From Hyphomicrobiales bacterium (lineage in GTDB: Bacteria > Pseudomonadota > Alphaproteobacteria > Rhizobiales > Phreatobacteraceae): a stretch of 64,000 bases of DNA. Positions 8,532 through 17,679 of the stretch are shown piece by piece (positions within the stretch are counted from its first letter, which is position 1; each line of letters begins with the position of its first letter). The position numbers were made by a program, and so were the translations under genes. The DNA is taken from the NCBI GenBank assembly GCA_017304475.1, contig JAFKKV010000023.1:100286-164285 (forward strand). The letters are read 5' to 3'. A model generated the notes under the pieces. The model was not told where the DNA came from. It did not search any database and worked only from the letters and a program-made list of their open reading frames with translations.

Positions 8532-10387
8532 GCCATCTCCCTCCAGCGCGGGCAGCGGGTGGTCCGCCCCGGCGTCACCGTTTCGAGCGCCGGCGCCGCC
8601 TGCCCGCAGCTCTCGACGACATGGCCGCAGCGCGGCGCGAAACGGCAGCCCGGCGGCATGGCGGTCGGCTGCGGCACCGCGCCCGGGATCGACAGCAGGC
8701 GCTCGGTCGCGTCCTCGGGGATGCTGGCGAGCAGCGCCGCCGTATAGGGGTGACGGGGAGCCGCGAAGACTTCGGCAACCGGTCCCTGCTCGACGATCTC
8801 GCCGGCATACATGACGGCGACCTGGTCGGCGATCTGGCCGACGACGGCGAGGTTGTGGGTGACGAAGACCATGCCCATGCCGCGTTCGGAGCCGCGCAGC
8901 TCGGCGAGCAGCGCCAGGATCTGCGCCTGCACCGTGACGTCGAGCGCGGTCGTCGGCTCGTCGGCGATCAGCAGGCGCGGATGATTGGCGATGGCCGCCG
9001 CGATCATCACCCGCTGGCGCTGGCCGCCGGACAATTCATGCGGAAAACTCGCGGCGCGCCGTTCCGGATCGGGCAGGCCGACCCTGCGGAGCAGGTCCAC
9101 CACCCGGCTGGCGCCGGCGCGCCCGGGCTCGTGAGCTTCGACCGCCTCGGCGATCTGCTTTCCCGTCCGCAGGAGCGGATTGAGGCTTGTCGAGGGGTCC
9201 TGAAAGACCATCGAAAGGTCGCGGCCGCGCAGCGCCCGCAGTTCCGGCTCGCCGAGCCTCAGGAGATCGCGTGTCCTGCCATCGCGATCCCGGAACAGGA
9301 TCGTGCCCGCCGTCGGACGCACCGCCGCCGGCAAGAGCCCCATAATGGCAAGCCCGGTCAGCGTCTTGCCGGAACCGCTCTCCCCGACAATGGCCAGCGT
9401 CTCGCCGGGCGCCAGTTCGAAACTGACGTCGCGCACGAGGGGAATGTTCCGGCCGCCGGCGGGCAGTTCGAGGGTCAGTCCCTGGACCGAGAGCAGCGCA
9501 CGGTCCGCGGCGGCAGGCGTTTCGCGGGCCGGCGGCAAGGCCATCAGGCGGCGCAGGAAGCCCGGCACCGCCGCGGCGCTCGAGCGCGGATCGAGAACGT
9601 CGCGCAGCCGGTCGCACAGGAGGTTGAGGATCAAGACGGTGCCGCTCAGCGCCAGGCAGGGCCAGAGCAGCAGCAGGGGGGCCTGTTCCATGGTGGCGCG
9701 GGCGCCGCGGATCATCAGGCCCCAGGACGGCGACGGCGGCACCACGCCGAGGCCGAGGAACGACAGCCCGCTCTCCAGCACCAGCGCCGCCGCGACCGTC
9801 AGCGAGAACTGGACGATCAGGGGCGCGGCGATATTCGGCAGCAGCGTGACGCCCAGGATCCGCCACGGCCGGGCGCCGAGCGCCTCCTGGGCGGTGACAT
9901 AGTCGAGCACCCGGGCCGACAGGGTTTCGGCATAGGCGACACGCGCAAAGCCTGGCGCATAAAGCACGCTCAAGGCCAGGATCAGTGTCGCCGCGCCCGG
10001 TCCGAGCAAGGTCACCACCAGCAGGGCCAGCAGCAGCGGCGGAAAGCACAGCACCGCTTCGGCGGCCCGCACCGTGAACAGCTCGACAAGCCCGCGGAAA
10101 TAGCCGCCGACAATGCCGAGCAGCGTGCCGAGGATCGCCGCGAGCACGGCGGAGGTGAAGGCGACGGTGAGCGAGACCCGCGCGCCCCACAGGATGCGCG
10201 ACAGCACATCGCGGCCATATTCGTCCTGGCCGAGCCAATGCGCCGCAGTCGGGCCGGCGAGCCGGTGAGCGACGTCCTGGCGGACCGGATCGGCCAGCGA
10301 CAGGAAAGGCGTGACCAGCGCCACGGCCAGGACGAGGCCGACCAGCAGAGCCGGAACGGCAAGACGGCTGAGATGATCCGCCCGCAT
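8528..10387 (-). CDS. Fused ABC transporter permease (DppC-like) and ATP-binding protein (DppD-like)
   Basis: A 619-residue fusion of two subunits that are usually separate. Residues about 1-270 are a DppC-type permease with several membrane spans and the HWLGQDEYGRDVLSRI segment; residues about 295-619 are a DppD-type ATPase with Walker A GESGSGKT, signature LSGGQRQRVMIAAA, Walker B LLIADEPTTALD and a C-terminal Cys-containing peptide-transporter extension. The join runs through a Pro/Ala-rich linker around residues 270-295. One frame is open throughout, so this is a real fusion rather than an annotation join. Its ATG overlaps the DppB stop by one base. Confidence 0.9.
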
Positions 10388-11340
10388 CAGCCTTGCCTCA
10401 CGCGTGGATCGATGACCCCGTAGAGCAGGTCGACGATGAGGTTGAGCAACACGTAGAGGATCGACAGGACCAGCACGATGCCCATCACTTCGGGATAGTC
10501 GCGGGCTTCCACCGAGCGGACGAGATAGCCGGAAAGGCCCGGCCAGTTGAACACGAATTCGACCAGCACGGTGCCACCGAGCAACGAGCCGAGATGCAGG
10601 CCGATCACCGTCACCAGCGGGGTGAGCGCGTTGCGCAGGACGTGGCGCCGGACGATCACGGCCGGGGCGACGCCGCGCGCCTGGGCCGCCCGGACATGGT
10701 CGCGCGACAGCACTTCGAGCACGGCGCTGCGGGTGACCCGCAGCACCACCGCCGCGAAACCGACGGCGATGGTTCCCGCCGGCATCAGCAGCAGCACCAG
10801 GTGCCGTCCGGGATTTTCGAAGAAGGGCACATAGCCGCCGGCCGGCACCCAGCGCAGCCCCTGGGCGAAGACCAGGATCACCAGGGTGCCGATGACGAAG
10901 ACCGGGACCGACAGGGCAAGGCCCGAAATGCTCGAGATGATCCGATCCGTCAGCGTGCCGGCGCGCAGCGCGGCGAGCATGCCGAAGGGAACCCCGATCA
11001 GCACGGCGAGAAGGCCGGCGGCGCCGACCAGTTCCAGCGTCCGGGGCAATCTCAGCGCGATCTCGTCGATGATCGGATGCTGGTCCTGCATCGACAGGCC
11101 GAGGTCCAGCCGCGCGAGGCCACGGAGATAGTCGAGATATTGATCGAGGATCGGCCGGTCGAGGCCGAGCCGTTCGCGCAGTTCGGCGACCGAACCCGGG
11201 TCCGGCGCGATGCCGCCCTGGGCCAGCAGCAGCTCGGCCGGATCACCCGGGATCAGGTGGATGATCAGGAAGACCAGCGTCGCCACCACCAGGACCAGGC
11301 CGGCGGCAACCGCCAGGCGTCGGAGGACGAAGCTCAGCAT
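10387..11340 (-). CDS. Peptide-type ABC transporter permease (DppB-like)
   Basis: 317-residue inner-membrane permease with about six hydrophobic spans, starting with an N-terminal membrane helix (about residues 9-30) followed by the periplasmic IHLIPGDPAE segment characteristic of DppB/OppB. The EAA-loop region around VRAAQARGVAP couples to the ATPase. It is four bases from the binding-protein stop and one base from the next gene, completing a full Dpp-like importer with the fused permease-ATPase, DppF and the binding protein. Imported ligand unknown. Confidence 0.91.
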   Translation of the reverse strand: MLSFVLRRLAVAAGLVLVVATLVFLIIHLIPGDPAELLLAQGGIAPDPGSVAELRERLGLDRPILDQYLDYLRGLARLDLGLSMQDQHPIIDEIALRLPRTLELVGAAGLLAVLIGVPFGMLAALRAGTLTDRIISSISGLALSVPVFVIGTLVILVFAQGLRWVPAGGYVPFFENPGRHLVLLLMPAGTIAVGFAAVVLRVTRSAVLEVLSRDHVRAAQARGVAPAVIVRRHVLRNALTPLVTVIGLHLGSLLGGTVLVEFVFNWPGLSGYLVRSVEARDYPEVMGIVLVLSILYVLLNLIVDLLYGVIDPRVRQG

Positions 11341-11344
11341 GGTC

Positions 11345-12874
11345 TCAGCCCAGCGCCGTGGTCTCGAAGGTCAGTCCGGAATAGAAGGTCAGCGCTCCGG
11401 GCAGGTTCTTGAAACCGGTGACGTCGCGGCGCATGGCGTAGCCCTGGCTGCGCCAGGTCAGCCCGACGAACGGCGCCTGTTCGATCGCCACCCCTTCGAG
11501 CTCGCGATAGATGGCGCGGCGCTTGGCCTCGTCATATTCGGCGCGGCCGGCGGCGAACAGCTCGGTAATGCGGTCGACCTTCAGGTTGACGCTGCGCGAG
11601 AAGGAGGGCGCCAGGCTGCCGTCGACGAAATTGGCCAGGCCGTCCGGGTCATTGCTGTCGGCGGCCGTGCCCATCACCCCGATATCGAACTGGCCACGAT
11701 TGCCGATCGCGACGCGGCTCGCCCAGTCGGGCAAATTGAGCTCGGCCTTGATGCCGACGGCCGCCAGATGCTGCTGGACGATTTCGGCCGTGTCCTTGTG
11801 CATGCCGTATTGCGCGGTGGAGGCGAGCGAACAGGACAGGCCATTCGGATGGCCCGCTTCGGCCAGGAGCTTGCGGGACAGGTCCGGATCGTAGCGCCAG
11901 CCGTCCTTGAACTCGGCATTGTAGAAGGGGCTGTTCGGTGAGATCGGCAATTGCTGGAGCGGCGAGCCGCGTCCGGAAAAGGCCGCCTTGACCAGTTCGT
12001 CGCGCTTGACCGCATGGGCCACCGCGCGCCGCACGCGGGCATCGTTGAACGGCGGCCGGGCGCCGTTGAAGACCAGATACATGAAGGCGCCGTCGACCGC
12101 GTCCATCGACAATTGCGGATTGGCCAAAATGGCGTCCATGGCCGGCCAGGGCACATATTCGATGAGATCGACATCGCCGGACTGCAAGGCCGCGACGCGC
12201 AGGTTCTCGTCGGCATAGGCGATGGCGCGGATGCCTTTCAGCTTGGGCAGGCCCGGCCGGTAGAACTTGTCATAGGCCTCGAGCGTCACCGAGACGCCGC
12301 GCTCCTGCGCCTTGACCACGAAGGGGCCGGCGCCTATGGCCGGCCCACGCGCCGGCGAATTGCGCGAGACGATCGGCAGGCGATAGCTCGCCATCGTATC
12401 CGGCAAGGTGATGCGCGGCTGCTTCATGAAGATGCGCACCGTGCGGTCGTCGGGCGTCTCGATCTTGTCGACGCCTTTCATCTCCTCGCGAAAATGCGCG
12501 GTGGAGCGATCCGCGGCGATCTGCTCGATGTTCCAGCGTACGTCCGCCGAGGTCACCTTCTCGCCGTTGTGGAAGGTGGCGTCGCGCAGTTTGAAGGTCC
12601 AGCCGGTGGTGCCCGCCGGCTCCCAGGATTCGGCCAGCTCCGGGCGCAGATTGCCGTCGGGCCCGTAGGAGGTCAGGCCGCGAAAGGTCATCAGCTTGAT
12701 GGTGGCGGCCGCCGTGCCGTTATTGACCCAGGGTTCGAGGCTCGGTGGATAGCTGGACAGGCCGAAGGTCAGGATGCCGGGCGTCCTGGCCTTGGCTCCG
12801 GGGATGCGGAGGAACGGCACGGCGCCGGCGGCGGCACCTGCGAGAACGGCTCGACGGCTCGGATGGAACGCCAT
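11345..12874 (-). CDS. Periplasmic ABC transporter substrate-binding protein, family 5
   Basis: 509-residue solute-binding protein of the peptide/nickel family (SBP_bac_5). The N-terminus HPSRRAVLAGAAAGAV is a twin-arginine-like export signal ending before about residue 30. Features of the family include WTFKLRDATFHNGEKVTSAD and ALQSGDVDLIEYVP. The ATG at 12874 has an AGAGGAG ribosome binding site; the longer open frame to 13177 lacks family similarity. Peptide-class binding proteins of this type also take opines, glycosides and modified amino acids, consistent with the catabolic genes around it. Confidence 0.9.
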   Translation of the reverse strand: MAFHPSRRAVLAGAAAGAVPFLRIPGAKARTPGILTFGLSSYPPSLEPWVNNGTAAATIKLMTFRGLTSYGPDGNLRPELAESWEPAGTTGWTFKLRDATFHNGEKVTSADVRWNIEQIAADRSTAHFREEMKGVDKIETPDDRTVRIFMKQPRITLPDTMASYRLPIVSRNSPARGPAIGAGPFVVKAQERGVSVTLEAYDKFYRPGLPKLKGIRAIAYADENLRVAALQSGDVDLIEYVPWPAMDAILANPQLSMDAVDGAFMYLVFNGARPPFNDARVRRAVAHAVKRDELVKAAFSGRGSPLQQLPISPNSPFYNAEFKDGWRYDPDLSRKLLAEAGHPNGLSCSLASTAQYGMHKDTAEIVQQHLAAVGIKAELNLPDWASRVAIGNRGQFDIGVMGTAADSNDPDGLANFVDGSLAPSFSRSVNLKVDRITELFAAGRAEYDEAKRRAIYRELEGVAIEQAPFVGLTWRSQGYAMRRDVTGFKNLPGALTFYSGLTFETTALG

Positions 12875-12952
12875 GCTGATTTCTCCTCTGGTTTTTTGAC
12901 TCTGGCCTTGTGGCTCTGGTCTTTTTGGCAAGATGCACTGTCCGGGCCATCG

Positions 12953-12974
12953 GGCGCGGCGGGCTCGCCGCGCC
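12953..12974 (-). terminator. GC-rich hairpin between hyuB and the transporter genes
   Basis: Arms GGCGCGGCG (12953-12961) and CGCCGCGCC (12966-12974) form a nine-pair stem with a four-base loop, 10 bases downstream of the hyuB stop. No clear T-run follows on the minus strand, so it may act as a partial attenuator or RNA-processing/stability element rather than a full terminator. Confidence 0.35.
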
Positions 12975-12984
12975 GGCGCCCGGT

Positions 12985-14637
12985 TCATCCCTCGTAACGA
13001 TAGACGTCGCGCGCGGTGGCCGGGCTGATCGCGCCTTCGGCAAGGTCGCGCGCCACGGCCTTGGCGTCGCGGCCATCGGCCGGGCCATAACCGCCGGCGC
13101 CGGGACTGACCACGGCGAACCACTGGCCGGCCTTCAGCACGCCGCTGTCGCGGTCGAAGATCACGCCCGGCCCGCATTCGATGGCGCCCTGGCCGCCCTC
13201 GCCGCCGCCGAGCAGACCCCAGTTGCGCGACCGGAGCCTGGAGACATCGACCCGCACGCGGCAGTCCTGGTCGGCCCGGTAGACCCGGCGCAGGCCCATG
13301 CCGCCACGATAAGTGCCGGGGCCGCCGGAATCGGAGACCAGCTCGTAGCGCATCAGGGTCAGCGGATATTCGATCTCGAGCGCCTCGACCGGCAGGTTCG
13401 AGGTGTTGGTGACGTGAACATGCACGCCATCGAGGCCGTCCTTGGTCGCCCGGGCGCCGTTGCCGCCGCCCATGGTCTCCAGATAGACCCAGATCGAACC
13501 GTCTTCCGGGCGGGTGCCGATGAAGGTCGCCACCGTGCAGGTGGAGTTCGAGCAGGCGGTGACCCGATCCGGCACGGCCTGGGCGAGCGCGCCGAGGATC
13601 AGATCGGAGACGCGCTGGCAGGTCTGCACGCGCCCGTTGACGGCCGCTGGATGGACGCAGTTGAGGATGCTGCCTTCGCGCGCCGTGATGGTCAGCGGCC
13701 GCGCCAGACCGGCATTGGGCAGGATGGTGGGATCGACCACCGACTTGACCACGTAATAGGCGGTGGCCAGCAGCGCGGTATAGGTCATGTTCAGCCCGGC
13801 CCTGAGCTGGTCCGGCGCGTCGAAATGCAGCGACATGGCATCGCCGCGAATGGTCACCTCGACCGACAGCGGCAGAGTGCCCGTGATTTCCGGATTGTCG
13901 AAGACGTCGTCGAAGCGCCAGGTACCGTCGGGCATGGCCGCGATGCCGGCGCGCATCTTGCGCTCGGCATAGTCGAGCAGGGCCGCGCCGGCCGCCAGCA
14001 CGGTCTGCGTGCCATATTTGGCGCAGAGCGCCTGGAAGCGCTGGACCCCGACCCGGTTGGCCGCCATCTGGGCGCGCAGATCCGACAGGCGCTCGCGCGG
14101 CACCTGGCAGTTCAGCAGGATGAGATCCTGGACATCCTTCTGCAGCACGCCGGCGCGATAGAGCCGCACGGGGGGAATGCGCAGGCCTTCCTGATAGATA
14201 TGGGCATGGCCGCGATCGGCGAAATCGGAATGGTGCGCCAGGTTGACGGTCCAGGCGGCGATCCGGCCCTCGACGAAGATCGGTTCGGCCAGCACGATAT
14301 CGGGAAGATGCGTGCCGCCGCCCTCATAGGCGTCATTGCCGACAAAGACGTCGCCCGGCCGCATGTCCTCGGCCGCGTGCAGGCGCAGGATGTGCGGCAC
14401 GATGCCGATGAAGCTGCCGAGATGGATCGGGATGTGTTCGGCCTGGCAGAGCGTATTGCCGGCAATATCGAACAGGGCGGTCGAGCAGTCCCGGCGTTCC
14501 TTGATATTGGTGGAATAGGAGGCGCGGATCAGCGCCTCGCCGGTTTCCTCGACGATCGACGACAGGGAGGCACCGATGACCTCGACGGTGATCGGATCGA
14601 GCGCGATCGATGGACGCGGCTGGACGGCCAGGGTCAT
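12985..14637 (-). CDS. hyuB: Hydantoinase B / oxoprolinase family protein
   Basis: 550-residue HyuB-type subunit that, with HyuA, opens a cyclic amide (hydantoin, N-methylhydantoin or 5-oxoproline) using ATP. The family-typical beginning LDPITVEVIGASLSSIVEE, the RASYSTNIKERRDCS stretch and HIPIHLGS are visible. It is translationally coupled to hyuA (ATGA at 14634-14637). Length is normal. Which ring is opened cannot be read from sequence. The downstream importer and amine dehydrogenase suggest the linear product is then oxidised. Confidence 0.9.
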   Translation of the reverse strand: MTLAVQPRPSIALDPITVEVIGASLSSIVEETGEALIRASYSTNIKERRDCSTALFDIAGNTLCQAEHIPIHLGSFIGIVPHILRLHAAEDMRPGDVFVGNDAYEGGGTHLPDIVLAEPIFVEGRIAAWTVNLAHHSDFADRGHAHIYQEGLRIPPVRLYRAGVLQKDVQDLILLNCQVPRERLSDLRAQMAANRVGVQRFQALCAKYGTQTVLAAGAALLDYAERKMRAGIAAMPDGTWRFDDVFDNPEITGTLPLSVEVTIRGDAMSLHFDAPDQLRAGLNMTYTALLATAYYVVKSVVDPTILPNAGLARPLTITAREGSILNCVHPAAVNGRVQTCQRVSDLILGALAQAVPDRVTACSNSTCTVATFIGTRPEDGSIWVYLETMGGGNGARATKDGLDGVHVHVTNTSNLPVEALEIEYPLTLMRYELVSDSGGPGTYRGGMGLRRVYRADQDCRVRVDVSRLRSRNWGLLGGGEGGQGAIECGPGVIFDRDSGVLKAGQWFAVVSPGAGGYGPADGRDAKAVARDLAEGAISPATARDVYRYEG

Positions 14638-16706
14638 GCCGAAACTTCCATGATGAGGTTGAGATAGGTGTCGATGCGCACGGTCATGCCCGGCGGCACG
14701 ACGGTGGTCGTATCCATCTGCTCGACAATGGCCGGGCCGGCGAAGCGGTTGCCCGGTTCGAGCTTGTCGCGGCCATAGACCGGCGTGTCGACGAAGTCGC
14801 CGGCCTCCGGAAACCAGACGGGCCGGCGCCCGATGATCGCGGAGGAGGCGTCCGGCCCGCCATCGGGATAGGCCTTGAGTTCGGCCTTGGGCACGACACC
14901 GGTTGCCTCCAGCCTGAGCGTGACGAGCTGGATCGGCTCGCCCTCGGCAATGAAGCCGTAGCGCTGCTTGTGCGAGTCCGCGAAGTCCGCCGCCAGCGCC
15001 GCGATGGTCGCCGCCGTGATCGGCCCATCCGGCAGAGAAACGGCGAGCTCGTAGTTCTGGCCGGCATAACGCATGTCGGCGGTGCGTGTCAGGCGCCGAG
15101 CCGGAGCGTCAATCGCCTCTTCGTGGAACCAGTCCTCGGCGCGGCGGGTGAGGCCCGCGAAGACCTCGGCGACCTCTTCCGCGGAGGCGGCGGTCGCCGG
15201 CAAGAGCTTGGTCGCGGCAAAATCGGCGCGCAGATCGGTGAGCAGCAGCCCCATGGCACAGAGGATGCCGGGATTGCGCGGCACCAGCACGCGCTTCATG
15301 TCCAGCTCCTTGGCCAGGCGCGCCGCGTGCAGTGGCCCCGCCCCGCCAAAGGCCATCATCGTGTAGTCGCGCGGATCGTAGCCGCGCTGCACCGAGATGA
15401 CGCGGATGGCCCGCGCCATATTGGCCGTCACCACCGAAATGATGCCCTGGGCGGTTTCCATCAGGCCCAGGCCGAGCTTGTCGGCAAGTGCGGCGATGGA
15501 GGCCTTGGCGAGATCCTGGCGCACCGCCATGCGGCCGCCGAGGAGATAGTCCGGGTTCAGCGTCTTCAGCACCACATTGGCGTCGGTGGTCGCCGGCTCG
15601 GTATTGCCGCGGTCGTAGCAGACCGGCCCCGGATCGGCGCCGCAGCTGCGCGGGCCGACCTTCAGGAAGCCGCCTGCGTCGATATGGGCGATCGAGCCGC
15701 CGCCGGCGCCGACCGTGTGAATGTCGAGCATGGGCGCCTTGACCGGGTAGCCGTGGATCACCGCCTCCGAGGTCAGCTTGCAGAGCCCGCCGGTCAAAAG
15801 CGCGACATCGGTCGAGGTGCCGCCCATGTCGAAGGTGATGAGATCCTCGAAGCCGGCGAGCTTGCCGATCGCCTGGGCTCCGACGACACCGGTCGAGGGG
15901 CCGGACAGCACCGTGCGGACCGGCATGTCGGCGGCGGCGGAAAAGCCGATGACGCCGCCGTTCGACTGGGTCAGGTGCGGCGTCGCGGTGACGCCGAGCG
16001 CCGACAGCCGCGGGGTCAGGCGCTCGATATAGCTGCGCATGACCGGGCCGAGATAGGCATTCAGCACCACGGTGGACAGGCGCTCGAATTCGCGGAACTC
16101 GGGCGCGATCTCATGGCCGGCCGAGATGAAGGCGTCGGGATGTTCCTCGCGCAGGATCTCGACCGCCCGCCGCTCATGCTCGGGCCGGATGAAGCCGTAG
16201 AGGAAGGACACCGCGATGGCCTTGACGCCGGCCGCCTTCAACGCCCGCGCGGCGGCACGCACGCGGTCTTCGTCCAGCGCCGTCTCGATGCTGCCATCAT
16301 GGCGGACCCGCTCGGGCACTTCATGGCGAAGATCACGCGACACCAGCGTCGGCGGCTTGTCGGCCTGCATGTCGTAGAGGTCCGGCCGCTTCTGCCGGCC
16401 GATCTCCAGGAGATCGCGAAAACCGTCCGAGGTGACGAGACCGGTGGCGACGCCGCGATGCTGGATCAGCGCGTTGGTCGCAACCGTCGTGCCGTGGCCG
16501 AAATAGGAGATCGCACTCCCAGGCTTCTCGCCCTGATCCGGGACGACCTGGCGAATGCCCTCGTCGACCCCCTGGGCAATGCCGCGCGACGGGTCGTCGG
16601 GGGTCGAGGACACCTTCCAGACCTCGACCCGGCCCTCGTCCTCATCGAACAGGCAGACATCCGTGAATGTGCCGCCGGAATCGACCCCTACACGCCACCG
16701 CGCCAT
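14634..16706 (-). CDS. hyuA: Hydantoinase A / oxoprolinase family protein
   Basis: 690-residue ATP-dependent subunit of the hydantoinase/oxoprolinase family. The actin-like ATPase motifs are VGVDSGGTFTDV at the N-terminus and FDMGGTSTDVALL in the middle, with GHEIAPEFREFERLSTV between. The ATG at 16706 has an AAGGGAG ribosome binding site; the in-frame extension to 16772 runs into the promoter region. This is the first gene of the leftward operon, divergent from the IclR gene. HyuA phosphorylates the substrate and HyuB completes ring opening in characterised homologues. Confidence 0.92.
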   Translation of the reverse strand: MARWRVGVDSGGTFTDVCLFDEDEGRVEVWKVSSTPDDPSRGIAQGVDEGIRQVVPDQGEKPGSAISYFGHGTTVATNALIQHRGVATGLVTSDGFRDLLEIGRQKRPDLYDMQADKPPTLVSRDLRHEVPERVRHDGSIETALDEDRVRAAARALKAAGVKAIAVSFLYGFIRPEHERRAVEILREEHPDAFISAGHEIAPEFREFERLSTVVLNAYLGPVMRSYIERLTPRLSALGVTATPHLTQSNGGVIGFSAAADMPVRTVLSGPSTGVVGAQAIGKLAGFEDLITFDMGGTSTDVALLTGGLCKLTSEAVIHGYPVKAPMLDIHTVGAGGGSIAHIDAGGFLKVGPRSCGADPGPVCYDRGNTEPATTDANVVLKTLNPDYLLGGRMAVRQDLAKASIAALADKLGLGLMETAQGIISVVTANMARAIRVISVQRGYDPRDYTMMAFGGAGPLHAARLAKELDMKRVLVPRNPGILCAMGLLLTDLRADFAATKLLPATAASAEEVAEVFAGLTRRAEDWFHEEAIDAPARRLTRTADMRYAGQNYELAVSLPDGPITAATIAALAADFADSHKQRYGFIAEGEPIQLVTLRLEATGVVPKAELKAYPDGGPDASSAIIGRRPVWFPEAGDFVDTPVYGRDKLEPGNRFAGPAIVEQMDTTTVVPPGMTVRIDTYLNLIMEVSA

Positions 16707-16869
16707 GTTGGCTCCCTTGCCACCGACTTCGTATAGGACGCAGACGATCTCTTTCGAAATGAAGGCTGGCAAGGGAAAATATCGCCAGATTGAAGGAATT
16801 ATGATAGATTATCATTCACTGAAATCTTTGTTCGTCTAAGTCGACAATATTTTCACGGGATGGAATTTC
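16707..16869. promoter_or_regulatory. Divergent hyuA / iclR promoter region with palindromic operator candidate
   Basis: 163-bp intergenic stretch, notably more AT-rich than its surroundings. It contains a perfect palindrome ATGATA-GAT-TATCAT (16801-16815), about 95 bp from the hyuA start and 55 bp from the iclR start. IclR-family regulators commonly bind short inverted repeats between their own gene and the target operon, so this is the best operator candidate. Confidence 0.6.
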
Positions 16870-17679
16870 ATGGCGGAAGCTCATGGCAGTCTGCACCGCG
16901 CGATCGCCGTCCTTCGAAGCCTCGGCGCGGGCGAGGATGCAGGCCTGCGGCTGACCGAGTTGGCGGCGGCGGTCGACCTGCCGCGCCCGACGGCGCATCG
17001 CCTGCTGAAATCGCTGGTCAGCGAAGGCATCGTCGCCTTCGACGCCAGGACGAAGCGCTATTCGCTCGGCCTCGAACTGTTCCTGCTGGGCGCGCGTGCC
17101 GGCAATGTCGCCGGCCTGCGCGACATCTGCCGTCCCACCCTTCTGCGGCTCACCGGCACGCTGGGCGAGACCTTGTTCCTGCTGGTGCGCAACGGTTACG
17201 AGGCGGTCTGCATCGACCGGAGCGCCGGGCCGCTGCCGATCCGCTCGTTCACCGGCGATATCGGCGGCAAGGTCATGCTCGGCGTCGGCCAGGGGTCGAC
17301 CGCGATCCTCGCCTTCCTGCCCCCCGACGAGCAGGACGAGGTGATCCGCCGCAACCTGCCGCGCATGCAGGAAATGGGTGATTTCGACGAGGCTTCGCTG
17401 CGCGGCAAGCTCGCCGATGTGCGCCAGCGCGGCTATTGCTATCGCTGGGACGGCCTGATCCCCGGCATGGCCGGGCTCGGCGTGCCGATCCTCGACCGGC
17501 GCGGCTACCCGCTCGCCTCCATCAGCATCGGCACCACCACCGATCGCCTGACGGAGGAACGCAGCATCGAGCTCGCCAAGATCCTGCAGGGCGAAGTGCG
17601 CGGCATCGCCGAGCGGGTCAATCCGTTCGACCCGACGCTCAGGCGGGCGAGCGCCGCCATGGAAATGCCGCGCGGCTGA
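16870..17679 (+). CDS. IclR family transcriptional regulator
   Basis: 269-residue regulator with an N-terminal winged helix-turn-helix (about residues 8-65, including LPRPTAHRLLKSLVSEGIVAF) and a C-terminal GAF-like effector domain with the IclR hallmark RGYCYRWDGLIPGMAGLGVPI. It is divergent from hyuA and probably senses the compound, or an intermediate, degraded by the 12-gene operon. Its stop (TGA at 17677-17679) directly abuts the stop of the convergent aldo/keto reductase. Confidence 0.92.
   Translation: MAEAHGSLHRAIAVLRSLGAGEDAGLRLTELAAAVDLPRPTAHRLLKSLVSEGIVAFDARTKRYSLGLELFLLGARAGNVAGLRDICRPTLLRLTGTLGETLFLLVRNGYEAVCIDRSAGPLPIRSFTGDIGGKVMLGVGQGSTAILAFLPPDEQDEVIRRNLPRMQEMGDFDEASLRGKLADVRQRGYCYRWDGLIPGMAGLGVPILDRRGYPLASISIGTTTDRLTEERSIELAKILQGEVRGIAERVNPFDPTLRRASAAMEMPRG

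Noticed and set aside
8621..10423. A 600-codon plus-strand frame opposite the permease-ATPase fusion
   Set aside because: Antisense of a gene with complete Walker and signature motifs; no similarity of its own.
14610..16736. A 708-codon plus-strand frame opposite hyuA
   Set aside because: Shadow of the clearly recognisable HyuA gene; low-complexity Arg/Gly/Asp composition and no domain.
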